Shown piece by piece: positions 1-11,199 of a DNA stretch of 64,000 bases (position 1 is its first letter; each line of letters starts with the position of its first letter). A model generated the notes under the pieces. The model saw only the letters and a list, made by a program, of their open reading frames with translations, did no database searches and was not told the origin of the DNA. A program made the position numbers and the translations under genes. This DNA is from Rhinatrema bivittatum (Eukaryota; Chordata; Amphibia; Gymnophiona; Rhinatrematidae): NCBI RefSeq assembly GCF_901001135.1, contig NC_042620.1, positions 366,140,030-366,204,029 of the forward strand, given 5' to 3'.

Positions 1-415
1 GTCCGTGCACGACCAGGGTGCCCCGCTACATTGGAGTCATGGGCCCACTCTAGTACTCGTTGCCAGAGTCGGGTTGGGACCACTGTCTTCCCCAGAGGAA
101 TAGCTTGGGAAGCGGCTAGCAAGATGTGTGCTGGATCAATGATGTAGCCGGGGGCGAGGGGGGGGGGTCCGGGTTATCTTCGTGCTCCAAAGACCGGGAG
201 AGGGCGTTGGCAGCTGGCCTGTACTTTACTGCAAAGTCAAAGCAAAGTCAAAGCGGCTAAAAACAGGGACCAACGAGCCTGATGCGTTCAGGTGCTGGGC
301 GTAGTGAAGATGTTCTAAGTGCTTATGGTCAGTTTAGACTGTGATAGTGTGCTGGGCCCCTCCAACCACTGTTGCCACTCCTTGAAATCCAGTTTTATAG
401 CCAGGAGCTCTTTAT
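1..415 (-). pseudogene. gypsy RNase H fragment (left part)
   Basis: Minus-strand translation contains the RNase H stretch NKELLAIKLDFKEWQQWLEG, which matches the same region of the copy at 8282-8878. The remaining left part resembles the RNase H to integrase linker of that copy. It continues beyond the window edge and, to the right, beyond the hAT-like insertion into 1316-1460. Not translatable as one frame. Confidence 0.75.
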
Positions 416-551
416 TAGGGGTGTGCATTCGTTTTGAACGCATATGTAAAACGCAACTTTTTTTTTTTTTTAAACTTAAAAAAGTGATGATGCGCAACGC
501 ATCGCGATTTTCAACGTATTCAACATAGCTATGTTGAATACGTTGAACCTA

Positions 552-840
552 AATAAACACTTACTTATTTATTTATTTGTATTATTTATTTATTTTTCTA
601 TACCGACATTCGATTGGTATATCACATCGGTTTACATCTAACAATATGTCTAAGGCGAACCTTGTAATGACATAGTACATTATAACAGTTTAACTGAGAA
701 CTGGTTATGTTACAATAACGGTTTTATACAATTATAACGTGCTTGAATGGCATAACTTAATACGGTATATATAAAAAGGTTTAATAAATATAGCATATGT
801 AAAAAAAAAGGATTAATAAATTAACTATGTACAGAGGAAG
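552..840 (-). repeat. L2-type non-LTR 3' tail inside element A
   Basis: A run of ATTTATTTATTT followed by a copy of the characteristic tail (sense: TGTAAACCG, then CGGTATA, then AAATAAATAAAT) in minus orientation. The same tail ends the L2 copies at 11485-12998 and 18064-19564. No coding part is retained. Confidence 0.65.
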
Positions 841-910
841 TGAGGGGTCTGGTATAAGGTGGGAAGGGGGACTGTGAGGAGTCTGGTATAAGGTGGGAAG
901 GGGGACTGTG

Positions 911-1008
911 ACCCCCGTTGGACCCAACCGGAACTTTTGGCCAGCTTGGGGGGGGTCAGGAGGCCCCCCCAAGCTGGCCAAAAGTTCCGGTTGGGTCCAG
1001 CGGGGGTC
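911..1008. repeat. near-perfect GC-rich inverted repeat
   Basis: Arms of about 45 bp (911-955 and 962-1008) are near-perfect reverse complements, including AAGCTGGCCAAAAGTTCCGG, with a loop of a few bases. This gives a long stem in single-stranded DNA or RNA and explains the short spurious reading frames here on both strands. Confidence 0.85.
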
Positions 1009-1315
1009 CGGGAGCGGAGGCGCGGAGGAGCACGTGACGTCCGCGTCACTCCGACGTGACGCCGACGTCACGTGCTCCTCGCAAAGGAATACAGGGATGG
1101 CTTCCTGACTCCCCGCTGGACCACCAGGGAGTTTTGGTAAGTCTTGGGGGGGGATTAAGGAGGGTGAGGGGTTTAAATTTTTATTTAGGGAACCGGTGAA
1201 CGTATGGACAGACCCTCAACTTATGGAATTCTCCATATGTCCATATTGAACGAAATCGACCCTCAACTTCAACTTATCAACGCAAACTTTTTGTCTGCAC
1301 ATCCCTACTCTTTAT

Positions 1316-2582
1316 CCCTGATGTCATAATTCCTCTCCGCTGGAGAGAATTTGTAAGAAAAGAAGAGCAAGCAGTGAGCTGGCCTAAAACTTCCCTGACA
1401 GCAATGGAGGAAGCGTTGACCTCCAAGATGAAGGGGCATGTGGGGTCCGGGTGACGGAGGCAGGGTTACCAGAGGAACATAAGAACATAAGAAAGGAAGG
1501 CTTTTTTCAAGGCTGTGAAGGCGGTCGGAGCATCTGCAGGCCACTCTCTGGCATTGGCTCCTTTCCTGGTGAGTGCCGTGAGAGGCGTGACCAACAGACA
1601 GTAGTGAGGAATGAAATTATAGAAATTGGGAAAGCCCAAGAATCGTTGTAGGGAACGAAGGCCAGAAGGCTGGCGCCAGTCCCAGAGGCAGGACTTCTCC
1701 GGGTCCATTTTGAAGCCGGTGCTGGAGACAATATATCCCAGGAAGGGGAGAGACTCTTCCTCAAATATGCACTTCTTCAATTTTGCATAGAGTCTGTGGG
1801 CATGCAGGCGTTGGAGAACCTGTCGGACATCACAATGGTGAGATTGGAGGTCCTTCAAGAAGACAAGAATGTCATCGAGGTAGACTACCACACTGGTATA
1901 GAGTAGGTCCCGAAAGATTGGAATACAGGGGGTGTTGCATAGCCCGAATGGCATCACCAGATATTCGTAGTGGCTGTCCCGGGTGTTAAAAGTGGTCTTC
2001 CATTCGTCCCCAGGTTTAATCTGAACCAGGTTGTATGCCCCCAGAAGTCCAGTTTGGTAAAGATTCGGGCTCCCTGCAGGCGGTCCAATAGCTCTGGGAA
2101 GAGGGGCAAGAGGTACGAGTCTTTTTTGGTTATGGTATTAAGCCCCTGGAAATTGATGCAGGGTTGAAGGGAGCCATCTTTCTTGGCCACGAAGTAGAAG
2201 CTGGTCCCTACTTTGTCATGGCCTCTGTCTCAGGAAGGGACAGGGGGGTAACCCTTCCCCGCGGAGGGGTGTTTCCTGGAATCAGGTCGATGGCACATTC
2301 AAATGACCGGTGCTCTGGCAGGATCTCTGTGCTCTTTCTGGAGAAGACATCGGCGTAGCTGGCGTACTGCGGAGGTAAGCCCAGGAAAGCTGTAGCAAGT
2401 AGCAAAGGAGGGCGCCCGACAGGAAGAAGACATTCCCAGTGGCACTGAGGGTTCCATTTAGCCAATTGGAGTGTCTCCCAGTCTATAACAGGGGAGTGTT
2501 GCTGGAGCCAAGGTAGTCCAAGGACAACAGGGTGGACGGCCCTCTCTATAACGTGGAATATCAGTTCTTTGTAGTGCAGCAA
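1316..2582 (-). pseudogene. sushi-type pol: protease C-terminus, reverse transcriptase, RNase H start
   Basis: From right to left: the C-terminal protease part (HPVVLGLPWL) and the link to RT (ADVFSRKSTEILPEHR) at 2208-2582; the RT palm entry (KKDGSLQPCINFQGLN) at 1954-2190; and the catalytic motif YLDDILVF with downstream thumb/connection at 1466-1957. The catalytic Asp pair is intact, but frames are shifted between segments and stops occur, so no continuous polyprotein can be made. RNase H begins near 1460 and continues beyond the hAT-like insertion. Confidence 0.85.
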
Positions 2583-2731
2583 GCGGTCTGGAGGCGGACG
2601 GGAAGAGTGGTCTTGTTGATTTTCCCTGGGAGAGGGTCACCCAAGATGGAGGAGCTCACCAATGGGGTGCTTCACAGTACTGTGAGTAGACCCCAGTCAA
2701 CCAGGTCTTCCAAAATAATGTTTCCCCCTGC

Positions 2732-2750
2732 ACTAGAGTCCAGGAGGGCC
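2732..2750 (-). other. protease active-site region, DSG altered to DSS
   Basis: Minus-strand codons at 2732-2740 read Asp-Ser-Ser, where the related copy at 36764-37339 reads Asp-Ser-Gly (DSGAEGNYI). The neighbouring Gly-Asn-Ile-Ile residues align, so this is the aspartic protease active site with the conserved Gly replaced. It adds to the evidence that this copy is dead. Confidence 0.7.
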
Positions 2751-2877
2751 AGGGTAGGAAACTCATGCTAGTCCATGAGAAGGGCCACTGGGAGTATGAG
2801 TTGGGGAATGCACTTTGTGAAACCTAGAACCACCTCCCAAGCTAGTTCTATGCCTGGAAGTTTCCCGGCCTCTTCGG

Positions 2878-3737
2878 ACACCGGGCCAGGAAATGCCCCT
2901 TCCCTGCACAGTGTAGGCACAGACCTATGGTCCGGCAGCACTGCCTCTCCTCGACTTCATCTCAATTTCATGGTCTCTTCCTGCCGCATAGTTCTGGCTG
3001 CAGGCAGGGTTCCCACCAGAGGCCTGGAGAAGGATGGTGCCAAAGGGATGGGTCTGCGCGGTACTCGTAACTCCCGGGTGTGTTGCTGGAGGCGATCAAT
3101 CTGGCCGGCCAGGTCAATAAGGGCGTCAAGGGATTCTGGGAGGTCCCAGGCTGCCAGTTCGTCCTTGATGCAGGGGGACAGCCCCTCCAAGAAGATGCTC
3201 CTCAGGCTGTCTTCCCGCCAGTTTAGCTCAGTAGCCATGGTGCGGAACTCTATTGCATAGTCCTTGGCGGAGGTAGAGAATATCGAAGCCAGTGGCGGCC
3301 AGTCGATCAGGCTCATCGAAGGTCTGCTTGAAGATCTGGACAAAGCATTGCAGGTCCTGAAGGAGTGGGTCCCCTCATTCCCATAGAGGAGATGCCCAAG
3401 CCAACACTTTGCTGTTGAGGAGGGAGAGGATAAAAGTGGTCTTCACGGTGTCTGAGGAGAACTGTGCAGGCTGTAGCATGAAATGCATGAAGCATTGATT
3501 AAGAAATCCCTGGCATTGCTTGGGGTTGCCTGCATATCGAGGGGGAGCTGGTAACCGGAGAGAGGGTGCTGCAGGGGTCGGCGAGGCTGGGGGCATGGCC
3601 GCGGTGGTGGAGACATCAAGGTGGGCATACAGACACTGTAAGGAGACCGCCAATGACTCCAAGAGCTGCTGCAGCTGCTGAATCTTCAATAATAGGCCTG
3701 GAATAGCCTGGAGGTCTGAGAGATCCGCCGGGTCCAT
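2878..3737 (-). pseudogene. sushi-type gag with CCHC zinc knuckle
   Basis: Gag starts at ATG 3737, 13 bases after the LTR. The first segment (3375-3737) has a Leu/Gln-rich N-terminus, then PPRYAG and a capsid-like region ending SPLWE; a second frame (2957-3343) carries NWREDSLRSIFLEGL. The zinc knuckle CLHCAGKGHFLARC (C-x2-C-x4-H-x4-C) is intact at 2878-2919. At least one frameshift and a stop separate the segments. The family relates to the sushi gag from which PEG10/RTL-type genes derive (established knowledge), but nothing here suggests domestication. Confidence 0.85.
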
Positions 3738-3750
3738 GGCCTCAGCAAAC
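3738..3750 (-). promoter_or_regulatory. predicted self-priming primer-binding site, copy 1
   Basis: The 13-base leader between LTR and gag start reads GTTTGCTGAGGCC on the minus strand. Nine of these bases (TTGCTGAGG) are complementary to the transcript segment encoded at 4353-4361, about 31 bases downstream of the TATA-like CTACTTAAGG, i.e. at the predicted RNA 5' end. This is the Tf1-style arrangement; I see no tRNA-type primer site. Confidence 0.6.
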
Positions 3751-4639
3751 TGTTACGCGGAAAAGTGGACCCTTGGCCAAGATGAGGTTGGCACAACCTT
3801 TAGAAGGCTTCCTATAGGTCCTTGTCATCGGGAGATGGATGTAGGTGGCGGAGACCCAACCGGACCTTCACCTATACCAGCCCACGTTTCCCGCAGGTTG
3901 ATCCCTTGGGTGCCAGGGCTGGCAGGACTTAAGAGCGTGTCTCCAGGGAAGACAAACCTGAAGACAGAAGGCGTAGGCAAGGTCAAGTGATCCAGAGGTC
4001 AGGGCTGGTGGTGAGATAGGAGGATCCAGGGATGGGCCAGAGGTTGGGGCAGGTGGCTGGCAGAAGAAACGGTGATCAGGCAAGCGGTTGTTGCAGGCAG
4101 CAGACGAAAGCAGAATCCAGGGGTGAACCAAGTCAAGAACCAGAAGGGTAAGACAAGGGAACAAGGAGCCGGAACAGGAACGGAGACACATGGGGCAGGA
4201 ACAGGACCACATGGAGCAGGAACACATGGAGCGGGAGCAGGAACAGGACCACACAGAGCAGGAATGACCACACGAAGCAGAAGCAGGAACAGGACCACAT
4301 AGAGCAGAAACAAAGTAGACGCAACTAGCAGCTCAAGGCAGAGCAAGACCTGTTGCTGAGGGAAAGGTGAGGCAGCAGGAGCTGCCTTAAGTAGGTCCTG
4401 GGGCTGGCCACACATCCAGGACCACGACAGGTTTCTTCTACCCTGGCGTCTTTAAGACAGGGGGAGTGGTGCGCACACACGACTAGTAGCTGCTGTGGCT
4501 GGCAGCAGTTGGGCCAGCTCCCCGCCACGCCGAGGAAGGACGCAGATCACTGCTCAGGGGAAAATGAAGGGGAACTGAACCCGGCCAAGGGGTAAGTGTT
4601 GCCGGTCATGGCGTTCCACGGGCCGGCCACGGCAAGACA
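3751..4639 (-). repeat. 5' LTR of sushi copy 1
   Basis: On the plus strand it runs from TGTTACGCGG (3751) to GGCAAGACA (4639), so in sense it starts TGTCTTGCC and ends CGTAACA. A TATA-like box lies at 4385-4394. The transcribed part contains imperfect tandem units built on GCAGGAACAGGACCACATGG (about 4150-4310). The right boundary is inferred from the TG start and the change to a LINE tail at 4643. Confidence 0.7.
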
Positions 4640-4642
4640 GGT

Positions 4643-4690
4643 TGGATGGACCATTTGGTTCTTTTCTGCCATCATTACTATGTTACTACT
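4643..4690 (+). repeat. 3' tail of a CR1-superfamily LINE/SINE
   Basis: The string GGATGGACCATTTGG, a CTTTTCTGCC-like stretch and ATTACTATGTTAC form the usual 3' end of a CR1-like family. Only the tail is present, immediately beside the LTR, so the LTR probably inserted into it. Confidence 0.5.
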
Positions 4691-4814
4691 ATTGATTTAA
4701 TATTTCTTGATTTTTTTAGGAGGACTGGTGATGTATCTGTTTTTCCATTGCACTGCATAGAGTGTGGTTTGTTGCTCTATCCAGTTCAGTTTTTGTCTGC
4801 ATGTCTCTATTTAT

Positions 4815-5170
4815 TAGGGATGTGAATCATTTTTATAACGAATTGAAATATCATATGATATTTCTTAATTCGTTATATATCAGTTAAAACAAGAAAAACA
4901 CTTTTTCCCCCGAATTTTCGTGAAAATCATTTTTGGGTTAGCGCGCGCTAACTCCCGTTAGTGCCACTAACAAAAAAACGTTTATTTTTGTTATTTTTTG
5001 TTACTTTTTGCAATTTTGTTAGTGCGTGCTAACTCCTGTTAGCGCACACTAAGGTGAAAACCGATTTTTCACGAAAAAAAAACAAACATCGATCCATGGG
5101 AAAACGAGATTTTCCCATGGCCAGACGAACCCGAAAGCGGGAACGATTGGGCACCCGATTCACATCCCTA
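4815..5170. mobile_element. hAT-like non-autonomous element B, 8-bp duplication CTATTTAT
   Basis: A 356-bp element with matching ends TAGGGATGTGAATC and GATTCACATCCCTA between copies of CTATTTAT (4807-4814, 5171-5178). No coding capacity. The interior carries repeated TTAGTGCG/GTTAGCGC-type motifs in both orientations, suggesting fold-back. The ends resemble those of elements A and C, but the interior is different. Confidence 0.85.
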
Positions 5171-5178
5171 CTATTTAT

Positions 5179-6141
5179 ACCTTACAGTCTATTTTGTGTT
5201 AGAAGAGGGACTGTTTGTGTTCTGCACATGTGATTGAGGTGAGGTATACTATTAGCATATAGATTCTGTATAGGGATCTACAGCAGCCTGGCTTGTTCTG
5301 TTTTCCTAATAGAAGATGTATTGGTGTTTGAGATTCTGGTTACATATTTGTTGTTACTGTTTGAGTGCTGGCAGTTAGTGCTATTCTGGTATGGGATATT
5401 TACTGCTTATGTAATTACTCTTTCCCCTTGTGTCATAATAGTAAAAGTAATACTTATGCTTTTTAACATTTCCGTCAAGGATTATAATGGCCAGTGGGTT
5501 ACCCATGTCAGCATTGTCCTTCAGGTGTGTCACGATGGAAAGAAGGTTGACAACCATTGTTAGAAACTGCTCTGTTCTTGGAAAGGACAATTTTCAAAAC
5601 TGTTTATCCAGGTAAATAATGATGCATGTCTGAATATTACCCTCCCTCCATACACTTGAAATTGAGTGCATTGTTCTTCCAGTACAAGAGCTTTTTTAGT
5701 TAATGTTACCGCATTTAGGGGAGGCATTCCCTGTGGCATGTTTTTGAAAGGGATCAGAAAATAACGCACGTAAGATTATATTTTCAAATCTATGCATGGT
5801 ATTTTCCATAGAACTTCTGCCGGCACAAGAAGCAGGTGCATAGATTAGTAGGTACTTTGTATCAGTGGCAGCTATCAACGGGAATGTGCATGTGTACTTT
5901 CCCTTTGAAACTTGGGGCAATGTCTTACCTGCAGGCTTAGTCAGCGCCGGTACTAGCATTTTTACTGTACTGTGCCAAAAATTGCTGTGCTGCCCCCCCC
6001 CCCCATTCTGTTTTTTTTTAACACAAAATTTTTTTAACACAAAATTTTAGTTGTTTTCCCCAATAACCAACACACAGTCAGTCTCACACTCTGTCCCAAG
6101 CCTCCTCTAACTGCCAAAAAAGCCCTTCTCCCTCCGGCAAG
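5179..6141. other. no gene; divergent repeat at about 5600-5960
   Basis: No supportable gene. The part near 5690-5960 (GGGGAGGCATTCCC, AATCTATGCATG, GTAGGTAC) resembles, in opposite orientation, 15420-15640 (GGGAATGCCTTCCCC, AATCTATGCATG, GTAGGTAC), so both are probably one old interspersed family. A poly-C/poly-T run lies at 5993-6020. Confidence 0.5.
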
Positions 6142-6434
6142 ATTTATTTATTTATTTTTAAGCTTTTATAGACCGTTGTATAAGTGTAGACCATCACAAC
6201 GGTTTACAGTAAGGCACCCAATAAATTACAATATGAAAGTTAAAAGTGCCATCCTAAAACATCCAGTTACAAAGTAAAATATAAAAATGTTAAAAACAAA
6301 TCCAAAATCTTATGTCATAACTATGCATAAAATCTAAATCATCTATAAGATAATACCATATATATAAAAATCATAAAAGTAACATTAAAGCTAAAATATT
6401 AAAATGTCAAAGCAGTATTCTTGTGTTTGATAAT
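6142..6434 (-). mobile_element. L2 fragment, 3' end, left half of a split copy
   Basis: Minus-oriented L2 tail (ATTTATTTATTT, then sense TGTAAACCGTTGTGATGG). The remaining L2 sequence resumes at 13431 after the whole 6435-13425 retrotransposon, flanked by ATAAT on both sides. The L2 is therefore the older insertion. Confidence 0.75.
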
Positions 6435-7048
6435 TGTTACGATTCAATGAATCCGTGAACCCTTGGGCTGCAATGACAAGGTAAAAAGGCTTACCATGGT
6501 TCCTCGTCAGCGAGAGATGAACCTCAGGGTCGGCAGCCGGATTTACCAGCAGGGCAGTGGTATAGACAGTCCGGAGTCGAGGCAGGCAGCAAAGAGACAA
6601 AGTCCAGTATCCAAAGCAGGGTCAGAGGCAGGCGGCAGGCAAGGCAAAGTTTATTATCCAAAACAGGGTCAGAAGCAGGCGGCAGGCAAGGCAGAGTCCA
6701 GTATCCAAAGCAGAAATCAACGCAAGGCAAGCAAGGCAAGAGACACACCAAGCTGGACCTTTTGCAAGGCACTGGCAATCCTTCAGAAGCCTCCTTATAT
6801 TGTCCTGGGTGAGGAAGTGGTTCCTGGGAGCCTGGAACTACTTCCTGTTGCTGCTCCTAGAAGTGGGGGGAGGAGCCAAGCGCCTGTGTCAGACTGGGGC
6901 TAAGGCTGCCCCTGCGGGAGCCATGCTGCTGGATCCCTGCTGCCTTAGCCGATGATGAGGACTGCGCAGAAAGTGCCGAAGAGACTCGCCTCTGCCACTG
7001 CCGGTAGTTGTGGTCGGCCATGGAGGTCGGCTCCCGCCGATCACAATA
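6435..7048 (-). repeat. 3' LTR of sushi copy 2
   Basis: Begins TGTTACGATTC on the plus strand and ends TCACAATA at 7048; the paired LTR ends CTCAACA. It contains about three copies of a unit near 47 bp (GTCCAGTATCCAAAGCAGGG and following) at 6600-6720. It also has a segment TTGCAAGGC (6762-6770) matching the predicted RNA 5' end, and a TATA-like stretch near 6796. Confidence 0.88.
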
Positions 7049-7070
7049 GTACCCTCTCCTTTAAGACCCC
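7049..7070 (-). promoter_or_regulatory. polypurine tract beside 3' LTR
   Basis: On the minus strand the bases immediately upstream of the 3' LTR read GGGGTCTTAAAGGAGAGGGT, a purine run in the position expected for plus-strand priming. The integrase/chromodomain frame stays open across it into the LTR. Confidence 0.6.
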
Positions 7071-7455
7071 TTCCAGGAGGCCTAGGTTTCTCCGGGTGAT
7101 TGGCATGAAAATCCACAAGGAGTGTTTTGTTGAGTATATTCTTCATGGGCTCCCATGAATCTTCCTCTGGGCCATACCCCTCCCAAGCTATGAGATATTC
7201 CCAATCTCTCTTATGACGGCAGACATTCAGGATCTCTTTGACTTGGTACGTCTCCTCCTCCTCCGTGGAGATTTCCTGGGGAGTGGGCAGTTTTCGTGCA
7301 GGCCACGACAGTATCTCTGGTTTCAAAAGCAAAACATGGAAAACATTATGAATTTTAAATGATGGAGGAAGACATAGTTGATAGGAGACAGGAGTGACCT
7401 GTCTCAAGATTGGAAAAGGACCCACATAGCAAAGAGCAAGCCTCATGGAAGGCAC
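7070..7455 (-). pseudogene. integrase C-terminal end and chromodomain
   Basis: The reading frame 7455 to 6889 covers the integrase tail (YVGPFPILRQVTPVSYQL, then IHNVFHVLLLKPE) and a chromodomain. The latter reads YQVKEILNVCRHKRDWEYL followed by IAWEGYGPEEDSWEP, with the aromatic Y/W/W positions that read methyl-lysine in chromodomains. In chromoviruses this domain directs integration to marked chromatin (established knowledge). The frame runs on through the polypurine tract into the LTR, so the original stop appears lost. Confidence 0.85.
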
Positions 7456-8285
7456 ACGTAGACGTAGGTTGCGAGTGCTAAGCCAAACCTTTTCTCCAAC
7501 CTTAAGGTGAGGTGCTGGCCACCGATGCTTGTCTGTAGTATTCTTTGTTCTCTGGCAGCTTTGCTGATCATGGTTTCAATCTGAGTCCGTAGCTCATGGA
7601 GATCCTGTGCTGTCATCTGAGCAGCTGGGGATGGCACGGATAATGGTTTGGAAGGGGAGGGAGTGGCTGTCTCCCATAGACACAGAAAGGGGGAGGATCT
7701 CGTAGCTGCATTGGCATGACAGTTATGGGAGAATTCTGCTCATGGGAGAAGGTCGGCCCAATCATCCAGTCATTCATTCACAAAAGCTCTTAAAAATGTT
7801 TTTAAGGTGTGGTTAGTTCGTTCGGTTTGTCCATTGGCCTGGGGGTGGTAGGCTGTAGTAAAATCCAGTTTAACCCCAAATTTGTTGCACAAAGACCGCC
7901 AATATTTGGCCGTGAACTGGGTTCCACGATCGGACACAATATGGCGAGGTAGTCCATGTAATCGAAAAATGTGTTTTGTAAACAGTTTGGCCAAATCTGG
8001 AGCAGAAGGTAGGGTTGGGAGAGCGATAAAGTGGGCCATTTTAGAAAAATGGTCAATGACCACCCAAATCACTTGATTACCATGGAAGCAGGTAATTCCA
8101 CCACAAAATCCGTGGCAATATGAGTCCAAAGCTCCTTGGGTGCCGGCAGAGGTTGTAATAAGCCCCAAGGACGTCCAACTGGAGTTTTCTGCCTGGCACA
8201 GGTTGGGCACGAGTCTGCATAGGCTTTTACATCCTGGTACATCTGTGGCCACCAATAATATCTTCTGAGGAGTGAGAAAGTTCAA
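7443..8285 (-). pseudogene. integrase catalytic core
   Basis: The frame 7770-8285 contains WVVIDHFSKMAHF (first Asp), SDRGTQFTAKYW (second Asp) and AYHPQANGQTERTNHTLK (catalytic Glu), i.e. the full D,D-E core. A second frame at 7443-7637 continues toward the C-terminal domain. The zinc-binding N-terminus lies across a frame break near 8285. The core residues are intact, but the gene is split. Confidence 0.87.
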
Positions 8286-10143
8286 GCTCGGCCTTGGTGT
8301 CCTGCTACTTTAGAATCATGGCCCCATTTCAACAAGCATTGTCGTAACCGGGTTGGAACGACAGTCTTTCCTGGGGGAACTACATGGGTAGTGGCCATCA
8401 GGATTTGTGCTGGGTCAATAATGAACCTCGGTGGGTCTGGAAGATCTTTGGTCTCAGAAGCATAAGAGAGAGCATCTGCTCTGACATTTTTGGTGGCTGG
8501 CCTGTATTTCACCAGGAAATCGATACGTTTAAAAAATAAGGACCAGTGCACTTGATGGGGGTTTTGATGGGCTTGGCGGAGATGTTCTAGATTCTTATGG
8601 TCAGTATAGACCGTAATAGTGTGTTGAGCTCCCTCCAACCATTGTCGCCAGGCCTCAAAAGCTAGTTTTATAGCCAGGAGTTCCTTATCTCCGATACCAT
8701 ATCCTTTTTTAGCTGGGGAAAATTTACGAGAAAAATAGTAACAGGGGTGAAATTTGACCCAAGACAGCCCCAACGGCAGTGGAAGAGGCATCTCCTTCCA
8801 AGACAAAAGGACGTGCAGGATCCGGATGGTAAAGGCAGGTTTCAGAAAGGAACGCCTTCTTAAGCCTGGAAAAAGCATCCAATGCCTCCACAGACCACTC
8901 TCTGGTATTGGCTCCTTTGCGAGTTAGTGCGGTCAATGGACAACTAATTGAGAGTAATGAGGAATGAAGTGTCTATAAAAATTGGCAAAACCCAAAAATT
9001 GTTGTAGGGAGCGCAGACTGGAAGGCTGGGGCCATTCCCAGATGCAGACCACTTTATCCGGATCCATTTGGAACCCGGTATTGGAGATAATGTATCCTTA
9101 AAAAAAGCAAGGACTCCGCTTCAAAAATGCATTTTTCCAATTTTACATAGAGTTTGTGGGCTCGCAAGCGTTGCAGTACTTGTTGGACATCACCACGGTG
9201 AGATTGCAGATCTCGGGAGAATATGAACACATCATCCAGATAGACTACTACTTTATTATATAATAGATCCCAAAAAATGTCATTCATCATGGACTGAAAG
9301 ACTGCAGGTACAGTCCGAAAGGCATTACTAAATATTCAAAATGTCCATCCCGAGTATTAAATGCAGTCTTCCATTCATCGCCTGGCCTGATGCGGACTTA
9401 GTTATATGCCCCTCGTAGATCAAGTTTCGTAAACACTTGGGCACCCTGTAACCGGTCCAGTAATTCAGGAATGAGAGGCAATGTGTAGCGATCTTTCCTG
9501 GTTATGGCATTTAATCCTCGATAATCTATACAAGGCCGTAGTGTACCATCTTTCTTGGCCACGAAGAAAAAACCAGCTCCAGCTGGTAAAGTAGATGGGT
9601 GAATGAATCCCCAGTCTAAATTCTCCTGGATATATTGGGCCATGGCCTGAGTTTCAGGGAGAGATAGCGGATATACCCTTCCCCGAGGAGGTATGGTCCC
9701 GGGAATCAGGTTGATGGCATAATCAAATTGTCTATGTTCAGGAATAATTTCTGCATTTTCTTTTGAAAATACATCAGCGAAACTGGAATATTGGGAAGGG
9801 AGGTCTCCTGAGGTGGTAGCAAGACATACAGTAAGAGGATGTGTCACTAGAAGAAGGCATTGCTGTTGACAATGTGAGCTCCATTTGGTTAACTGAAGTG
9901 TTTCCCAGTTGATCGCAGGGGAATGTTTTTGGAGCCAAGGCATTCCTAAAATGACTGGATGAACGGCTTTGTCAATGACGTGAAGAGGAATCTCTTCCAT
10001 GTGTAATATACAGTCCTTAGGCGCAGTGGAAGAGTAGTCTGAAGGATTTGTCCAGGGAGTGGGTCTCCGGATATTGAAGAAAGTATCAAAGGTGTATCTT
10101 GTGGCATGGTAGGTAGACCAAGGTCTTCGACCAGATTACTCAT
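8282..10143 (-). pseudogene. protease, reverse transcriptase and RNase H
   Basis: From right to left: protease remnant (9946-10143) with the active site read as Asp-Ser-Arg at 10162-10170 instead of Asp-Ser-Gly. Then a 200-codon open segment (9398-10000) with HPVILGMPWL and the RT entry KKDGTLRPCIDYRGLN ending KLDLRGAYN. Then the RT catalytic motif YLDDVFIF (9054-9290), and connection plus RNase H (8282-8936) with TVYTDHKNLEHLRQA and NVRADALSY. The segments lie in different frames. Domain order and spacing match copies 1 and 3. Confidence 0.88.
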
Positions 10144-10339
10144 AATGAAATTTCCCCCTGCCCTGGAATCCAGAAGGGCTAATGTTGAGAATTATTGCTG
10201 GTTTTGAATTATCATTACCAGAAGGATGAGCTGGGGAGCAGAGCCGGTACAACCTAGAACCATCTCCCCTGTTGGTTCTAGGCTCTGGAGTTTCCCCCTT
10301 TCTTGGGACAATTGGCCAAAAAATGTCCTTTGCCAGCAT

Positions 10340-11199
10340 AGTATAAACATAAACCTTGGGTTCAGCGATGCCATCTTTCTTCAGTCGTTAAAGGACTCTT
10401 CCCTAGTTGCATTGGTTCTTCTGGCTGAGGGTTCATAGCCATTGGTTGAGAACTCATCAGAGGCCGAGAGAAGGAGGGTGCAAAAGTGATTGGTCTACGT
10501 GGTCCGCGCAATTCTCTGGCACATTGCTGAAGGCGTCGATCAATTTTGCCTGCTAGATCAATCAAATCATCCAAAAAGTCAGGGAGATCTCGAGCAGCTA
10601 CCTCATCTTTGATGCGGGTGGCTAGTCCTTCCAAAAAAATACTTCGTAAACTGTCCTCTCGCCAATTCAATTCAGTAGCCATTGTCCGAAATTCAATAGC
10701 GTAATTGGATAGTGTACGACTACCTTGGCATAAATGAAGAATATCTGACCCGGTGGCCGCCAAACGCCCAGGATCATCAAAGGTGCATTTAAAAACTGGG
10801 AGAAAACATTTGAAGGTCCTGAAAAATGGGATCTCCTCTTTCCCATAATGGAGATGCCCAGGCCAGAGTCTTGCCATCTAACAAGGACCGTATAAAGGTG
10901 GTTTTAACTGTATCTGAAGGAAACTGTGTGGGTTGCAGTGAAAAGTGCATTGAGCATTGGTTAAGAAAACCTCAGCATTGACCTGGATCACCTGCATACC
11001 GGGGAGGGGCCTGTAGCTGCACAGGAGAGGTATTGTGTGCCGGAGCAATAGGTGGTCCACTGGAGGGCCCAGAAGCGTCTAGCCGAGAGTTCAGATGTTG
11101 CAGAGATGCCGCCAGGTAGTCCAGGCATTGTTGCTGCTGCTGTATCTTTAATGCTAGGCCTGGAATAGCCTGCAGACTGGAGAGGTCCATCAGGTTCAT
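10340..11199 (-). pseudogene. sushi-type gag with premature stop
   Basis: Starts at ATG 11199, 12 bases from the LTR, with a Leu/Gln-rich N-terminus and PPRYAGDPGQC. A TGA follows at about 10969-10971 where copy 1 has a Gln codon. The same frame then continues with GFLNQC up to SPLWE. The capsid C-terminal part is in 10362-10877 (NWREDSLRSIFLEGL). The zinc knuckle region at 10290-10340 is degenerate and frame-shifted. Confidence 0.85.

Larger units (their letters stand above)
416..1307. mobile_element. hAT-like non-autonomous element A, 8-bp duplication CTCTTTAT
   Basis: Terminal inverted repeats TAGGGGTGTGCATTCG and TGCACATCCCTA lie between direct copies of CTCTTTAT at 408-415 and 1308-1315. 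An 8-bp duplication is typical of hAT elements. No transposase is encoded. Inside are an L2-type tail (about 552-840, minus), a 40-bp tandem duplication (839-911), a long GC-rich hairpin (911-1008) and a second short inverted repeat near 1033-1075. The right part shares a stretch (GCTGGACCACCAGGG and following) with the element at 50280-51092, so the two are one family. It splits the RNase H region of the host retrotransposon. Confidence 0.85.
1..4639 (-). mobile_element. Tf1/sushi-type Ty3/gypsy retrotransposon, copy 1, truncated by window start
   Basis: An LTR retrotransposon read on the minus strand: 5' LTR at 3751-4639, then gag, protease, reverse transcriptase and RNase H running leftward off the window. 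The order gag-PR-RT-RH, the gag type (short leader, then a Leu/Gln-rich N-terminus) and the close match to the chromodomain-bearing copy at 6435-13425 place it in the chromovirus Tf1/sushi group. RNase H is split by a hAT-like insertion at 416-1307. Stops and frameshifts interrupt all genes, so it is inactive. The 3' LTR and any duplication lie outside the window. Confidence 0.85.

Noticed and set aside
3375..3737. Possible domesticated gag gene (PEG10/RTL-like)
   Set aside because: The gag is directly next to its own LTR and a broken pol, and itself has a stop and frameshift; it is an ordinary element remnant.
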